Part shown: piece after piece, positions 1 through 9,789 of the stretch
How positions within the stretch are numbered: the first letter of the stretch is position 1
How the letters are laid out: each line of letters begins with the position of its first letter
From: Anaeramoeba flamelloides
Taxonomy: Eukaryota; Metamonada; Anaeramoebidae
Length of the DNA stretch: 64,000 bases
Direction of reading: 5' to 3'
Assembly (NCBI GenBank): GCA_027625915.1
Contig: JANTQA010000008.1
Coordinates: 4,295,001-4,359,000, forward strand
Translations under genes and position numbers: made by a program
Notes under the pieces: generated by a model
Databases searched by the model: none
What the model saw: the letters and a program-made list of their open reading frames with translations, nothing else
Told to the model about the DNA's origin: nothing

Positions 1-576
1 TACAATACCTGACTAATTTTTACAGCTATTTTTCCTGAATTGGATTATTGTTTTGGTGTCTTGATCCATTTTTCTGATTGTGAAAAGTTCTAAATTCGAA
101 CATAATTTCTCATTATTTCAAAAAATTATTTTAATCTTTGAAGAAGAAAGAAATCTAACATGTAACAAATTAGTTAACAAATATATAATTTAAAAAAATT
201 AAATATTCAATTTTGAAAATAACTAGTCGACAAGTGTTTTAATAATAAATGTGAAAAAAATTTCAACAAATATTGTTTTTTCTTTTCTTCAAACGACTTT
301 CAATGAGGATTCTTTAAAAAACCAAAACTTTCAAATCTAAAGGACCCAATATTAAATTAAGATTATCCAAATTATATCCATATCTCTGTAAACTCTTTTG
401 TGAGCTGAAAGTAAATATAAAATTATGAGTCAAAATTTTTACAGATTTATTTTTTAATTATCAAGAGTAAAAAAATTCAATTTTACAACAAAAAAAGTTC
501 CAAAATTATTTGAAATTTTAAAAAACAAATAATATATTTCTAAATTTACAAAACATTCGGAAACAATTTTTCCTTA
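1..576. other. AT-rich intergenic, nothing recognised
   Basis: No open frame of useful length, no recognisable RNA gene and no complete repeat. It runs up to the left end of the first inverted-repeat element at 577. Confidence 0.5.
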
Positions 577-797
577 GTGTTAATTGTTCAATAAAAGATC
601 AAAATTTTCATTCAGCTTTCCAGAAAAAACATATACTAAGAATTAAAATCAATAATCAAAGAGACAATTCTAAAAGGGAAATTAATAATTTAACCTGGTT
701 TGAAGGATTAAAAATTTCGAAATGAGACCTGATATCAAAAAAATTTTTTTTGGAAAGATTAATGAAAATTTTGTTCCATTTATTTTGCAACAAATAG
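577..797. mobile_element. Family D inverted-repeat element, copy 1 (about 221 bp)
   Basis: The left end (AAAATTTTCATTCAGCTTTC near 601) is the reverse complement of the right end (GGAAAGATTAATGAAAATTT near 752). Both ends are bordered by TA. The same ends recur at 2122-2509 and 50881-51098, and a right end alone occurs near 52480. No coding capacity is seen, so this is a MITE-like non-autonomous DNA transposon. TA flanks suggest Tc1/mariner-type mobilisation (inference). Confidence 0.75.
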
Positions 798-1063
798 TAC
801 CTTTTAACAAAAAAATCTGATAAAAATATTATCAAATCTTTTTAAAAAAATTATAGTCTGGTGTTTTTTTCAAAAATCTATACAATCCACTTTAAAAGAA
901 AAGGGATGCTTTTTGATTTGTTTATTTTTAATCAATAATTAATAATGCAATCTAAATTATTCTAATAAGTCCAGAATAACCAAATGTTAAAAGTATTATT
1001 AAAATTTATATTTCCTAATCAATTTTTTTAAATAATTTCAAAGAAATAAAACAATTTAAATTA

Positions 1064-1541
1064 CTGTGATTAAAATAATGCGTGTCAAAAGACTTACATC
1101 CGTGTTTCGAAATCTTATCCGTGCTTTTTTTTATTCTTGTACCAAGGCAACATACCATCTACTACTAAATAGTATACTTAAGTTCAAATCAATTTTGATA
1201 GTAAAGGTCTGGTTATTTTCAGTAAAATTTAAATTATGAATGCAAATAGTTGAAAATTTTCAATAATATTCTCAATTTTTTTGAATTTTTTTGTTTTTTT
1301 GATTGATAGAAATTTTCTAAAAAATTTACTCTATTTTTTGAGATAAATTTTGCAATTTGATCCTTCATTTTTAGAATTTCTTTTTAAATAATAGAACTTT
1401 TTGAAACCAATACCATATTTTTTTAGGGTTTATTATTGGTTTCTTTGATTGGTTGATGTATAGGTCAGCTATAACAAAAAAACACGCTTTTTATTTTAAA
1501 ACACGCATTCAATTTTTTTGCACGCTTTATTTTGACTACAG
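1064..1541. mobile_element. Family C non-autonomous element, copy 1 (478 bp)
   Basis: The termini CTGTGATTAAAATAATGCGTG-like (left) and its partner CACGCTTTATTTTGACTACA (right) are inverted repeats flanked by TA on both sides. Short GCGTG/CCGTG words recur inside both ends, as subterminal transposase sites often do. The body is about 90% similar by eye to the neighbouring copy at 1568-2044. A decayed, inverted third copy lies at about 49890-50290. No open frame. Confidence 0.8.
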
Positions 1542-1567
1542 TAATAATTTGAATAAAAAAAATTATA

Positions 1568-2044
1568 CAGTGATCAAAATAATGCATGCACAACGACTAT
1601 AATCCGTGTTTCAAAATATTATCCGTGCTTTTTTTTATTCTTATACCAAGGAAACGTCCAATCTACTACCAAATAGTATACCTAAGTACAAATCAATTTT
1701 GATAGTAAAGGTCTGGTTATTTTCAGTAAAATTTAAATTATGAATGCAAATAGTTGAAAATTTTTCATAATATTCTCAATTTTTTTGAAATTTTTTGTTT
1801 TTTTGACGATTAAAATTTTCTGAAAAATTTACTCTATTTTTTAAGATAAATTTTCCAATTTAATCCTTCATTTTTAGAATTTCTTTTTAAATAATAGAAC
1901 TTTAAGAAACCATTACCATATTTTTTTAGGGTTTATTATTGGTTTCTTTGATTGATTAATGTATAGGTCAACTATAACAAAAAAACACGCTTTATATTTT
2001 GAAACACGCATTAAATTTTTTTGAACGCTTTATTTTGACTACAG
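1568..2044. mobile_element. Family C non-autonomous element, copy 2 (477 bp)
   Basis: Second full copy, same orientation, only 26 bp downstream of copy 1. It starts CAGTGATCAAAATAATGC after TA and ends GACTACAG before TA. Nearly equal length and collinear sequence show it is the same family. Two separate insertions or a local duplication could both explain the pair. Confidence 0.8.
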
Positions 2045-2121
2045 TAAATATTCTTAAATGTTTTATTTAAAGAATATAATTTCCTTTTTTATACTCTGAA
2101 TATTGGAAATAAATATAGAAT

Positions 2122-2509
2122 TGCTGTTAATTGAAAAATCAAAAAATCAAAATTTTAAGTCAGCTTTCCAAAATAATAACCCAAAGAATAAAAATAAATA
2201 GTCAAAAAGCCGAATTCTAAAAGAGAAATTGATAATTTAAACCCATTTTATGGAATTAAGAAATTGAAATTCTATACTGGTGTTTGAATTGATAATAGGA
2301 AAATATTTTCACTTCATTTTCAATTTCCTTTACAAACAGAGTTTCTCAAAGAAGTGTGTTGTAAATTGTGGCTTTGTTACAAAAAGAAAAATATAGAATA
2401 TGAAATGAAAAAATTTCTTATTTGTAATTAAAATACCAGTATGTTTTTAAAAACTTTTTTTTTGGAAAGCTGAATGAAATTTTTGATCCATTTTTTTTAC
2501 AACAAACAG
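2122..2509. mobile_element. Family D element, copy 2, split by a family B insertion
   Basis: Left half (CAGCTTTCC near 2163) and right half (GGAAAGCTGAATG near 2464) match family D copy 1. Family B copy 1 (2277-2439) with its TA duplication sits between them. Without the insertion the element is about 223 bp, against 221 bp for copy 1, so the insertion is clean. Confidence 0.75.
2277..2439. mobile_element. Family B inverted-repeat element, copy 1 (163 bp)
   Basis: Starts CTGGTGTTTGAATTG and ends AATTAAAATACCAG, each bordered by TA. Internal block of CACTTCATTTTC matched by GAAATGAAAAAATT near the other end. It is inserted in family D copy 2. Other copies: 41955-42118, 54521-54691, 54833-55090, about 59040-59204, 60637-60802, 62674-62919, 63652-63885. 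Confidence 0.8.
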
Positions 2510-2527
2510 TATTAGAAATTTCTAGTA

Positions 2528-3351
2528 ACTGTCAAATCTAAAACCCGTGAATTTCTGAAACCTGTTTATTCCATTTTTCTGATCAATTGTAAATATTAGT
2601 AAAAAGTCAAAAATATACTCCCATTTTACAGACAAATAACCCAATTACCCAGCAACTTATAACCTTTCCAATTGGGATATTAGTTAAATATTCTGAATCC
2701 ATTAATTTTAACTCTTTGGTGAATTCAGAAATCAAAAAAATCCAAAATTTGTAAAATTAATTGAGAACATTAGTGAAAATTGAAAATCAAATTTATTGTA
2801 ATTTTCCCTTTAGATAAATTCTAAATTTATTAGGAATCATCTTTATAAGAATTATTTTGTTATTGCATTTATGAAATAAGAGTTTTATTTACTTTATATC
2901 TTTCTTTTAATAATTTTTTTCAAAATTTTAAATTTCTATTGAGAACCTTAGAGGATTTATTTTTTGACAAAATGGTTTTCATAATTTCATGAAAATTTAC
3001 AATAATCAAACATCTCTCTCAAATTCAAATTCTTTCAAATACTTTAAAAGTATAAAAATGTTTTTTATTTCAAAATTTAAAATCAAAAGTGGATTTTCAT
3101 TTTTAGTAATGTTCTCAATTAATTTTACAAATTTTTGATTTTTTTGATTTCTGAATTCACCAAAGAGTTAAAAATGATGGGTTCAGAATATTTAACTAAT
3201 ATCCCAATTGGAAAGGTTATAAGTTGCTGGGTAATTGGGTTATTTGTCTGTAAAATGGGAGTATATTTTTGACTTTTTACTAATATTTACAATTGATCAG
3301 AAAAATGGAATTAAGGGTTTCAGAAATTTACGGGTTTTCGATTTGACTGTA
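2528..3351. mobile_element. Fold-back element with about 260-bp near-identical arms (family E)
   Basis: The left arm from about 2528 to 2790 reads as the reverse complement of about 3095-3351. Shared landmarks are AAACCCGT near the tips, then AATATACTCCCATTTTACAG, CCCAGCAACTTATAACC and GGTGAATTCAGAAATC. By eye only about ten differences separate the arms. The loop of about 300 bp has no open frame. The tip ACAGTCAAATC next to TA fits a Tc1/mariner-type terminus. Confidence 0.85.
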
Positions 3352-5872
3352 ATTTAATAAATATTTGTGAATAAAAGAAATGATCAATTGTTTTAGATCT
3401 TCAAGGATACAATATTTGATTGATTTTTATTATTTTTAAAATAAGATTAAAATTTCAAGGTTACTTGTTCATAAATACTCTATAAAATTACTAAAAGTGA
3501 GATTACTACAAAATTAAATTTTTTTGCAAATTTTTTTTTTAGTTTTTCAATTTTGATCCAAAAACTCAAATAAAAAAGGATCTTGATCTTATGACTCAAA
3601 ATTTACATGGGAAAAAATGAACTTCTTTTAAAAATGATTATTCATCTCTCTAAAGTTGACAAATGAAGTTGCACATCGGGTTTAATCTTGTATCCTTATG
3701 AAAACAATTACTCTATTACCTTTGGGAAAAAAAAAAAATAAATAAGAGTTACTAGTGCCTTAATTGACTCTTGTTTTATTGTTATTGCTGTATCTGTACA
3801 GTAACTTGAAAATATTTGGAATTGTATAATACTATATTAAGCCCCTAATATCATCTACATGGATGTGGTTAATCACCTGGAAAATGAAAAAGTTGGTTAA
3901 ATAATAATTTTTTTTTAAACAAAATAAAAAATATTTGTAAGGTTGAATATTACCAATGCTTAAAAAATAGTTAAACGAAAAGTTTTATAAAATGTTACCC
4001 AGTTTGTGGATAATTTGAATGCTATTATATTATTACTCATTCGTTTTCGAATGGTTCGAGGTTCAGAACATTATTTGACAAATGTTTTTTTTTAATTTCT
4101 TGTAAAGTTTTAGTTTCCCTGTAAATTTCTCAACAAGAGTAGTGATAAATTGAATTCTTAATTTCAAAGCACGAAATAAAATTCTGAAAACAACACAAAA
4201 AAAAAAAAAACTGGAACTCAAAGATTAACAAAATTTGAGTGTAATGTTCCCTGTGCGTTGATAAGACTCATATTGGTCAATAAAAATGATTTAAAATTGT
4301 GTTATTAAGGGGAAATTAAATATAAAACATTTTTTAGTGGTGTTTGCATGACAATTAAAATCAGATATGGTTACCCAAAAAATTACAAATTTTCAATGAA
4401 AACAAGAAATAATTTAAAAAAAATTTTTAATTTTTTTTTATTCAAAATAAATCTGTTTGATTTTCTCGGGTATTTATGCCCTTCTAAGAAATATGTTGAT
4501 TCAAAATAATTTGGAAACACTCAGTAGTAAGAAAATTGTGATTGGTTAGAACATTTACAAGATTGGAAATTTCAACTGTCGAAAATAAAAATAGATTTTT
4601 TCTAAAAAAACAGTAAAGTTTTGATTGTAACATAATTTATTTCCATCAAAATTCTTTCAAGTCAATAAATATGTTGATCATCAGTAAAAAGATTACAATG
4701 GATAACAATTCCAGTCCCTCTTTATTCAAGTTAACAACTATTAACCTCAAAATAAAAATAATTATTTTTCCCACAAAAAATAATTTCATCAACTATCAAT
4801 AAACAGTTTTCTATCACTCAACTATTCAAGTTGTTCTTTAAATTTTGAGAACACACTTTATTTGTCTTTGAAAAGAATTTTTTCAGTGAATGGATTACAC
4901 TATTAAATACTTCAAAATTTTATTGTATTTTTAGCCTTTTTCACCAAGATGGATATCCCTCAAACGAAACTAATTTCTTGTATGTACAATTCTCATAATA
5001 GTTAGTAGAATTTCTTTATTCCTAAGAATCATAAATATCAGTTATTAAATTTTTATTTTTTAAGAAAAATCCAAAAACCTGAATATCAATTAAACAGATC
5101 TTTTGGGATTTTTAAACAAACAGAATTTGAAAAAATTTTTTCTCTTCTTTTAAAAAAAAATTTTTGGTATTATTTTTTTTTTCTTTTTTTTATTTAGAGA
5201 ACAAGTTGTCAATACAAGACTACTCTGATTCTCAATTATTAAACGCAATACAAAATCTCAAGGAATTTTTCTGTTCCATACCTTTTTTAGAGCGTAAATT
5301 GAAAAAGAAAATTTTGTTTTCAAAAAAAAATAAATACCAATAAACCATCACTAAATTTTCTATTGTTTTTTTTTTATTTTTTCCGGTTTTCGATTTCAAA
5401 ATTTCTCTCTGACTTTACACCGTTTATTTGAACTTTGGGGTTATTTAACAATACTCTATGATTAACCAACAAATCCCACTTCAAAAAAATGATAAAAAAA
5501 TCAATCTATTTCTCTATTTTTTACTAAAAAAAAACAAGGTAAAAACCTATTTTGATTCAAAGTTTTTATTTGGAAGAAATAGAAATTCCAAAATATGTCT
5601 AGTTTACTGTTTGAAACAGTTTCGTTTTCAGAGTTAAGTAGAACTAAACAAAACTCCTTGTAAAAAGGCTTTCACTCATCTAATAGTTTAAGAATTTTGA
5701 TCTTTGTTTCCAAAAAATGGTAAAATGGAGGAAAAAAGAAGAAAAAATCATAAGGTTTTTGGAAACTAACTCAACCAAAATCACGTTTTTCCCAATCTTA
5801 TTCTTAAATTCCCATTTTTTTTAATTTTATTTTTCTATTAATTATTTTTTTTTAATTGAAAATAAAGCGAAA
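3352..5872. other. AT-rich intergenic upstream of the Rxt3-like gene
   Basis: No supported gene. It contains A- and T-runs (for example near 3730 and 4198) and a short perfect hairpin (CATTCG, TTTT loop, CGAATG) near 4039-4054. No repeat shared with the rest of the window was recognised. The last 60 bases are T-rich and run into the ATG at 5873. Confidence 0.5.
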
Positions 5873-8800
5873 ATGAGTTTTTCTCACAAAAGAACTTTTG
5901 ATCAACTTGAGCCACTTCTAGCAGAGAGTAGCTTGAATTACAACAACCACAATTTTCTTGATAATCCAAACAACCACAAACATCAAAACAAAAAAAAACG
6001 AACCAATGCTTCCCAAGAGAACAAAACACAACAAGTACCTTTAGGGCCAATTAGCTACCAATTAGATCTTTTACCAAAAATTACGAAAACACTCGGGAAA
6101 GAACTCTCCCTTACTTTAGCTCAAAAACTGATTGAAGTTTATGTACCACATTCGTTTGCAAACAGAAACAACCAAGGAATTAGAAAACGAAAGGTTTTTG
6201 GGAGTGATAAATACCTGATCCGCTCAGATGTGTTCGCAAGTAAGAAACATTTTTTTTTTTTTTTTTTTTTTTCAAAAACCTTTTTTTTTGTTTTTGTATT
6301 TTCAAACAGATAAATAATATTGGGTATTTCCTTCTATTAATTCGTAACCGTGGAGTATTTGATTTTGCTTTTTTAAACATAAAAAAATATGAGTGTTTCT
6401 TTCCCCTGAACAATCGTGAAATCTATGATTTTACGCTTAAATTACCTTTAGGAAATTTAAGTAAAAAGTGCATTTAGGGTGTCATTTACACCTCACCAAT
6501 AATAATAAAAACAATTAATTTTCACAAAGACTTTTACAATACCAAATAACAGTAATTGAAATTTACCAATATTACTCTATTCCTTTCAAAATATGAAAAC
6601 CCAAAAAATTCCAAAAATCAATTGAAATACAGTTTCACTCCTTTGTTATTAAGATTGTAATGACAAAAAAGCAAACTAAAGAATACTGCTATTTTCCAAT
6701 TAACAAATGAAAATTTTTATTTCAATTTCCAAAGTGAATATTAATTAATATTGGTAAAATCAAATTAGAAAGAGGAAAAATTTTTTCATTAGAGTTCAAG
6801 AAGGAAACTTAATTTATTGTCTAAAAATATCATTTATAAACAATGTTGTTAAGATCTTTGGATTTTCTTCAGCTTATAAACTAGAAAAATATTTTGGGAT
6901 GTGAACTCAAAATTTTCATTTTTTAATTGGAAAATAATATTATAAGGAACTTAAGGAACCCAATGGTCACAATGGACACACTGGACACAATGAACACAAT
7001 GAACCCAATTAATCCAATGTACCTAATGAAAAATGAAACCAATGAACCAAATGGAACCGAATGTCCACCATTAATATATTTCCATACAAAAATAGAATAT
7101 AATTTCCCATTAATTACATAGAATATGAACCATCATTAAAAAACATTTTTATGAAGAATTCCTATTTATTTCCTTCTTTAAAAGAATAAGGATTTTAATT
7201 ACTGCCATTTTCTAATTTAAAATTATTATTTCAATTTTCCAAATATTTTTGTAATAATTTTTGAAAAAATACAAGATCTTTTCAAAATCAATAAAAAATG
7301 AAATTTTTAAAAGTAATTAATTTACACTTCAATATTAAACTTTTTAGATCAAATTTAATTTTTTTTAATTTGAATTTAATTGTATTAAAGAATAAAAAAC
7401 AAATAATAAAAAGAAAAAATACAGTTGATAATAATTTTTTGAATAATATTATAAGGTTTGCACACATTTAAAAAAAAAAAATATAATTTCAAAATCCATT
7501 CTTGGAATATTGTTAATTGAATGTACTAAAGTATCTGTTTTTGTGGCTACAGCTGTTTTAAAAAAGTGGGGATTATTTTAAAAGTTTTTATATTTTAAAA
7601 AAAGCCAAGAGATTTTCTATTTTAAAATTTTTTTGAATTTTTTTGTTTTAAAAAAGTGAAGACTTTTTCAGAATTAAATATTGAAAAAAACAATTAGTGG
7701 TAAATTTCATGGGAATTACTAAACTCAATTTCACTCAAAAATAATATGCCAAAAATAAAAAATTCAATTTTTTTTTTCAAAGAATCAACTAACCTAGGAT
7801 TAACTAGAAATAAGAAAAATAATAAACTTATGATTAGAGTCGATATTCATAAAAGAAATATCTGAACAAAATAATAATTTCCCCGAAAAAATAAAATTTC
7901 AAAAAATTTTTTCACTTTAATTGTAACTTTCGTGCAACATTTCTAAATTTCTTTAGAAAATTAAAATTGTTGGAAATAAGATTTTTTAAGAGTAAATGTT
8001 TTTATTTTAAAAAAAAATTGAAAAGCCTCACTTTTCTGAAATGTTAATTTGGATTTTCAAACATTTTTTTTTTCTTCAAATTGACTTTTTATAAAAAAGA
8101 AAGAAGAAAAAGAAAAATTTGAAAAAAAAATGTAAAAATTGAATAAGTGAGAAAAAGTAATTCTGCGATTTAACAAAATAAGAGAAATTGTTTTATCAGA
8201 TTAAGCAAACAAAAAAATGATAATTTTAAAGCCCATAAATCAATATCTCGTTTTTTAAACCAAATAACCAAATCAATAATAACTAACAAATTTAATCATA
8301 ACATGTGTTCTTTTAAATAAAAAACAAAACAAAAAATTAATTATATTTTTAGTTGCTGTACATTCAGGTAAATTCATCCCCGAAGAAACAACTACAGACG
8401 GTTTAGGAATCTTTCTCACTTTAAAGTTTCATTATGGAACATACTATATCCCGGAACTATCCCAAAGAAACGGAATACGTCCAATGTTTGCACCACAGCA
8501 AACGGGTTTAATGGTTACCGTAGAAAATTGGAAAACAGTAAAAAATATGAAGCAAATATCTTCTCTTCTATCAATTAATCAAATTGAAGAGCAATTAAAA
8601 GATTTAGAGAATCGAGTAAAAAATAAGCATGGCGAAAGACTTGACAAAGAAAAAGAAATCAAAATTAAAAAAGAAATCAAAATTAAAGACGAAATGAAAA
8701 ACAAAAAAGAAAATGAAATATTCATAAAAACAAAAGAAAAAGAAGAAAAGAAAGAAAAAGAAGAAAAGAAAGAAAAAGAAGAAAAGAAAGAAAAAGAAAA

Positions 8801-9070
8801 AAAGAAAGAAAAGGAAAAAAAGAAAGAAAAGGAAAAAAATAAAGAAAAAGAAAAAAAGAAAGAAAAAGAAAAAAAGAAAGAAAAAGAAAAAAAGAAAGAA
8901 AAAGAAAAAAAGAAAGAGATTAATCAAAATAAAAAATTTCTAAATAATGATAATAAACCATTATTCAATAATTCATTTCTTCAAAAAAAAAAGGAACAAA
9001 TAAGAATAACGTCTTTACACAAAATGTGTTATTCCTTATCGAACGAGCCTTGGTAAGAATCATACTTTTC

Positions 9071-9101
<31 letters not shown>

Positions 9102-9789
9102 AACTTTATTTTGTACAATTACTTTTCAAATTAACAAACCATCACTTTTTTTTTCGATCCGATTTTCAAAATTCCAAAGTTCGAAGAGGATTTCATAAAA
9201 TCAAATATAAATAAATCAGGGTGAAAAAAAAAATTATAAAGTGTTAATTTGAAATTAAATTTCTATAATTAGCAATTTAATTTTCTTTAAAAAAAAAAGT
9301 TAAATTTGTTTCTTTTCAATAATCGATTCCTAATTTCACCTATTATTATTTTTCTTTTTCTATTATTTTATTTTTATTTTAATTTTATTTATTTTTTATT
9401 TTAATTTTATTTATTTTAAATTTTACTTTGATTTTATTTTATTCTCGTTATATTATAGCCTTTCTTATAATTTTGATGAAACTTTTGGAAATAAACTTTT
9501 TGAGCATTTATTGACACATGTTCTCTATCTAGAAACCTCAAGCCAAAGATATGAATTATCAAGGATTTCGGAGCAAAGGTATCAATTAGCCAGAGTTAAA
9601 ACCCCCTTAGCACAACCACAAAATAGAATGGTATTTGAAAAAAACATTCCATTTGATCAAAAAAATATCCAAATCGTTCACAAGAATTTAAAATCAGATC
9701 AAATATGCTTTGGCAAAGAAAATTCCCAATTTGGAAACATGAAAATAGTACCTAAAAAATTCTTTTTTATGAAAAGATTAAAACCCTAA
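5873..9789 (+). CDS. Rxt3-like histone deacetylase complex subunit
   Basis: Three exons, 5873-6239, 8353-9052 and 9459-9789, join in frame through GTAAG donors and AG acceptors to give 465 residues. The domain follows the Rxt3 family order: IEVYVP (about 87-92), KRKVFGSDKYLIRSDVFAI (105-123), AVHSGKFIP (124-132), then after a low-complexity stretch SLSNEP (350-355), VLYLET and RYEL in the last exon. Yeast Rxt3 is a subunit of the Rpd3L histone deacetylase complex, so a nuclear role in transcriptional repression is likely (family knowledge). Residues about 219-310 are almost only Lys and Glu, inserted between the two conserved halves. Intron 1 is 2.1 kb and holds transposon debris; intron 2 is 406 bp. 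The start is the first ATG, with stops upstream. I am confident of gene and frame, and fairly confident of the family. Confidence 0.82.
6686..6942. mobile_element. Family F inverted-repeat element, copy 1 (about 257 bp)
   Basis: The left end CTGCTATTTTCCAATTAAC after TA mirrors the right end TTTAATTGGAAAATAATA before TA. A related copy lies at about 15302-15555 and shares internal text such as AATATCATTTATAAAC/AATGATATTTATAGAC. No coding capacity. Confidence 0.65.
6955..7060. repeat. Degenerate 9-bp tandem repeat in the intron
   Basis: Consecutive words of the type AATGGACAC, AATGAACAC, AATGAACCC, AATGAACCA repeat with drift. A frame is open through it, but the repeated Met-Asn-Thr pattern reflects the DNA repeat, so I do not read it as an exon. 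Confidence 0.7.
8640..8915 (+). repeat. Purine-only coding microsatellite (Lys/Glu tract)
   Basis: Units of AAAGAAAAAG and AAAAAGAAAG repeat through exon 2 of the Rxt3-like gene and encode a charged tract of roughly 90 residues. The frame is kept throughout. The similar KEKENE tract in the AP endonuclease shows that such expansions are tolerated in this genome. Confidence 0.85.

Larger units (their letters stand above)
6240..8352 (+). other. Intron 1 of the Rxt3-like gene (2113 bp)
   Basis: Donor GTAAGAAAC at 6240 and acceptor TTTTTAG ending at 8352. The reading phase (one base left from exon 1, two supplied by exon 2) matches exactly. The intron contains the family F element (6686-6942), a 9-bp degenerate repeat (about 6955-7060), partial family F ends near 7200, and long A/T runs. 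No extra exon could be supported inside it. Confidence 0.8.

Noticed and set aside
1064-2044. Possible long terminal repeats of a retroelement
   Set aside because: The two copies are too close (26 bp apart) and have inverted ends with TA flanks, which fit a DNA transposon pair.
4039-4076. GGTTCGAGGTTCAG resembling a tRNA T-arm
   Set aside because: No acceptor, D or anticodon stem can be built around it.
6955-7060. Short spaced repeats as a CRISPR array
   Set aside because: Units are about 9 bp, contiguous and degenerate, and the DNA is eukaryotic.
6927-7121. 64-residue frame rich in Met, Asn and Thr
   Set aside because: Encoded by a degenerate 9-bp DNA repeat inside a supported intron; joining it would break the conserved Rxt3 sequence.
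8604-8927. Phe-rich minus-strand frame
   Set aside because: Antisense of the Lys/Glu tract in exon 2 of the Rxt3-like gene; it exists only because the repeat lacks stops on the other strand.
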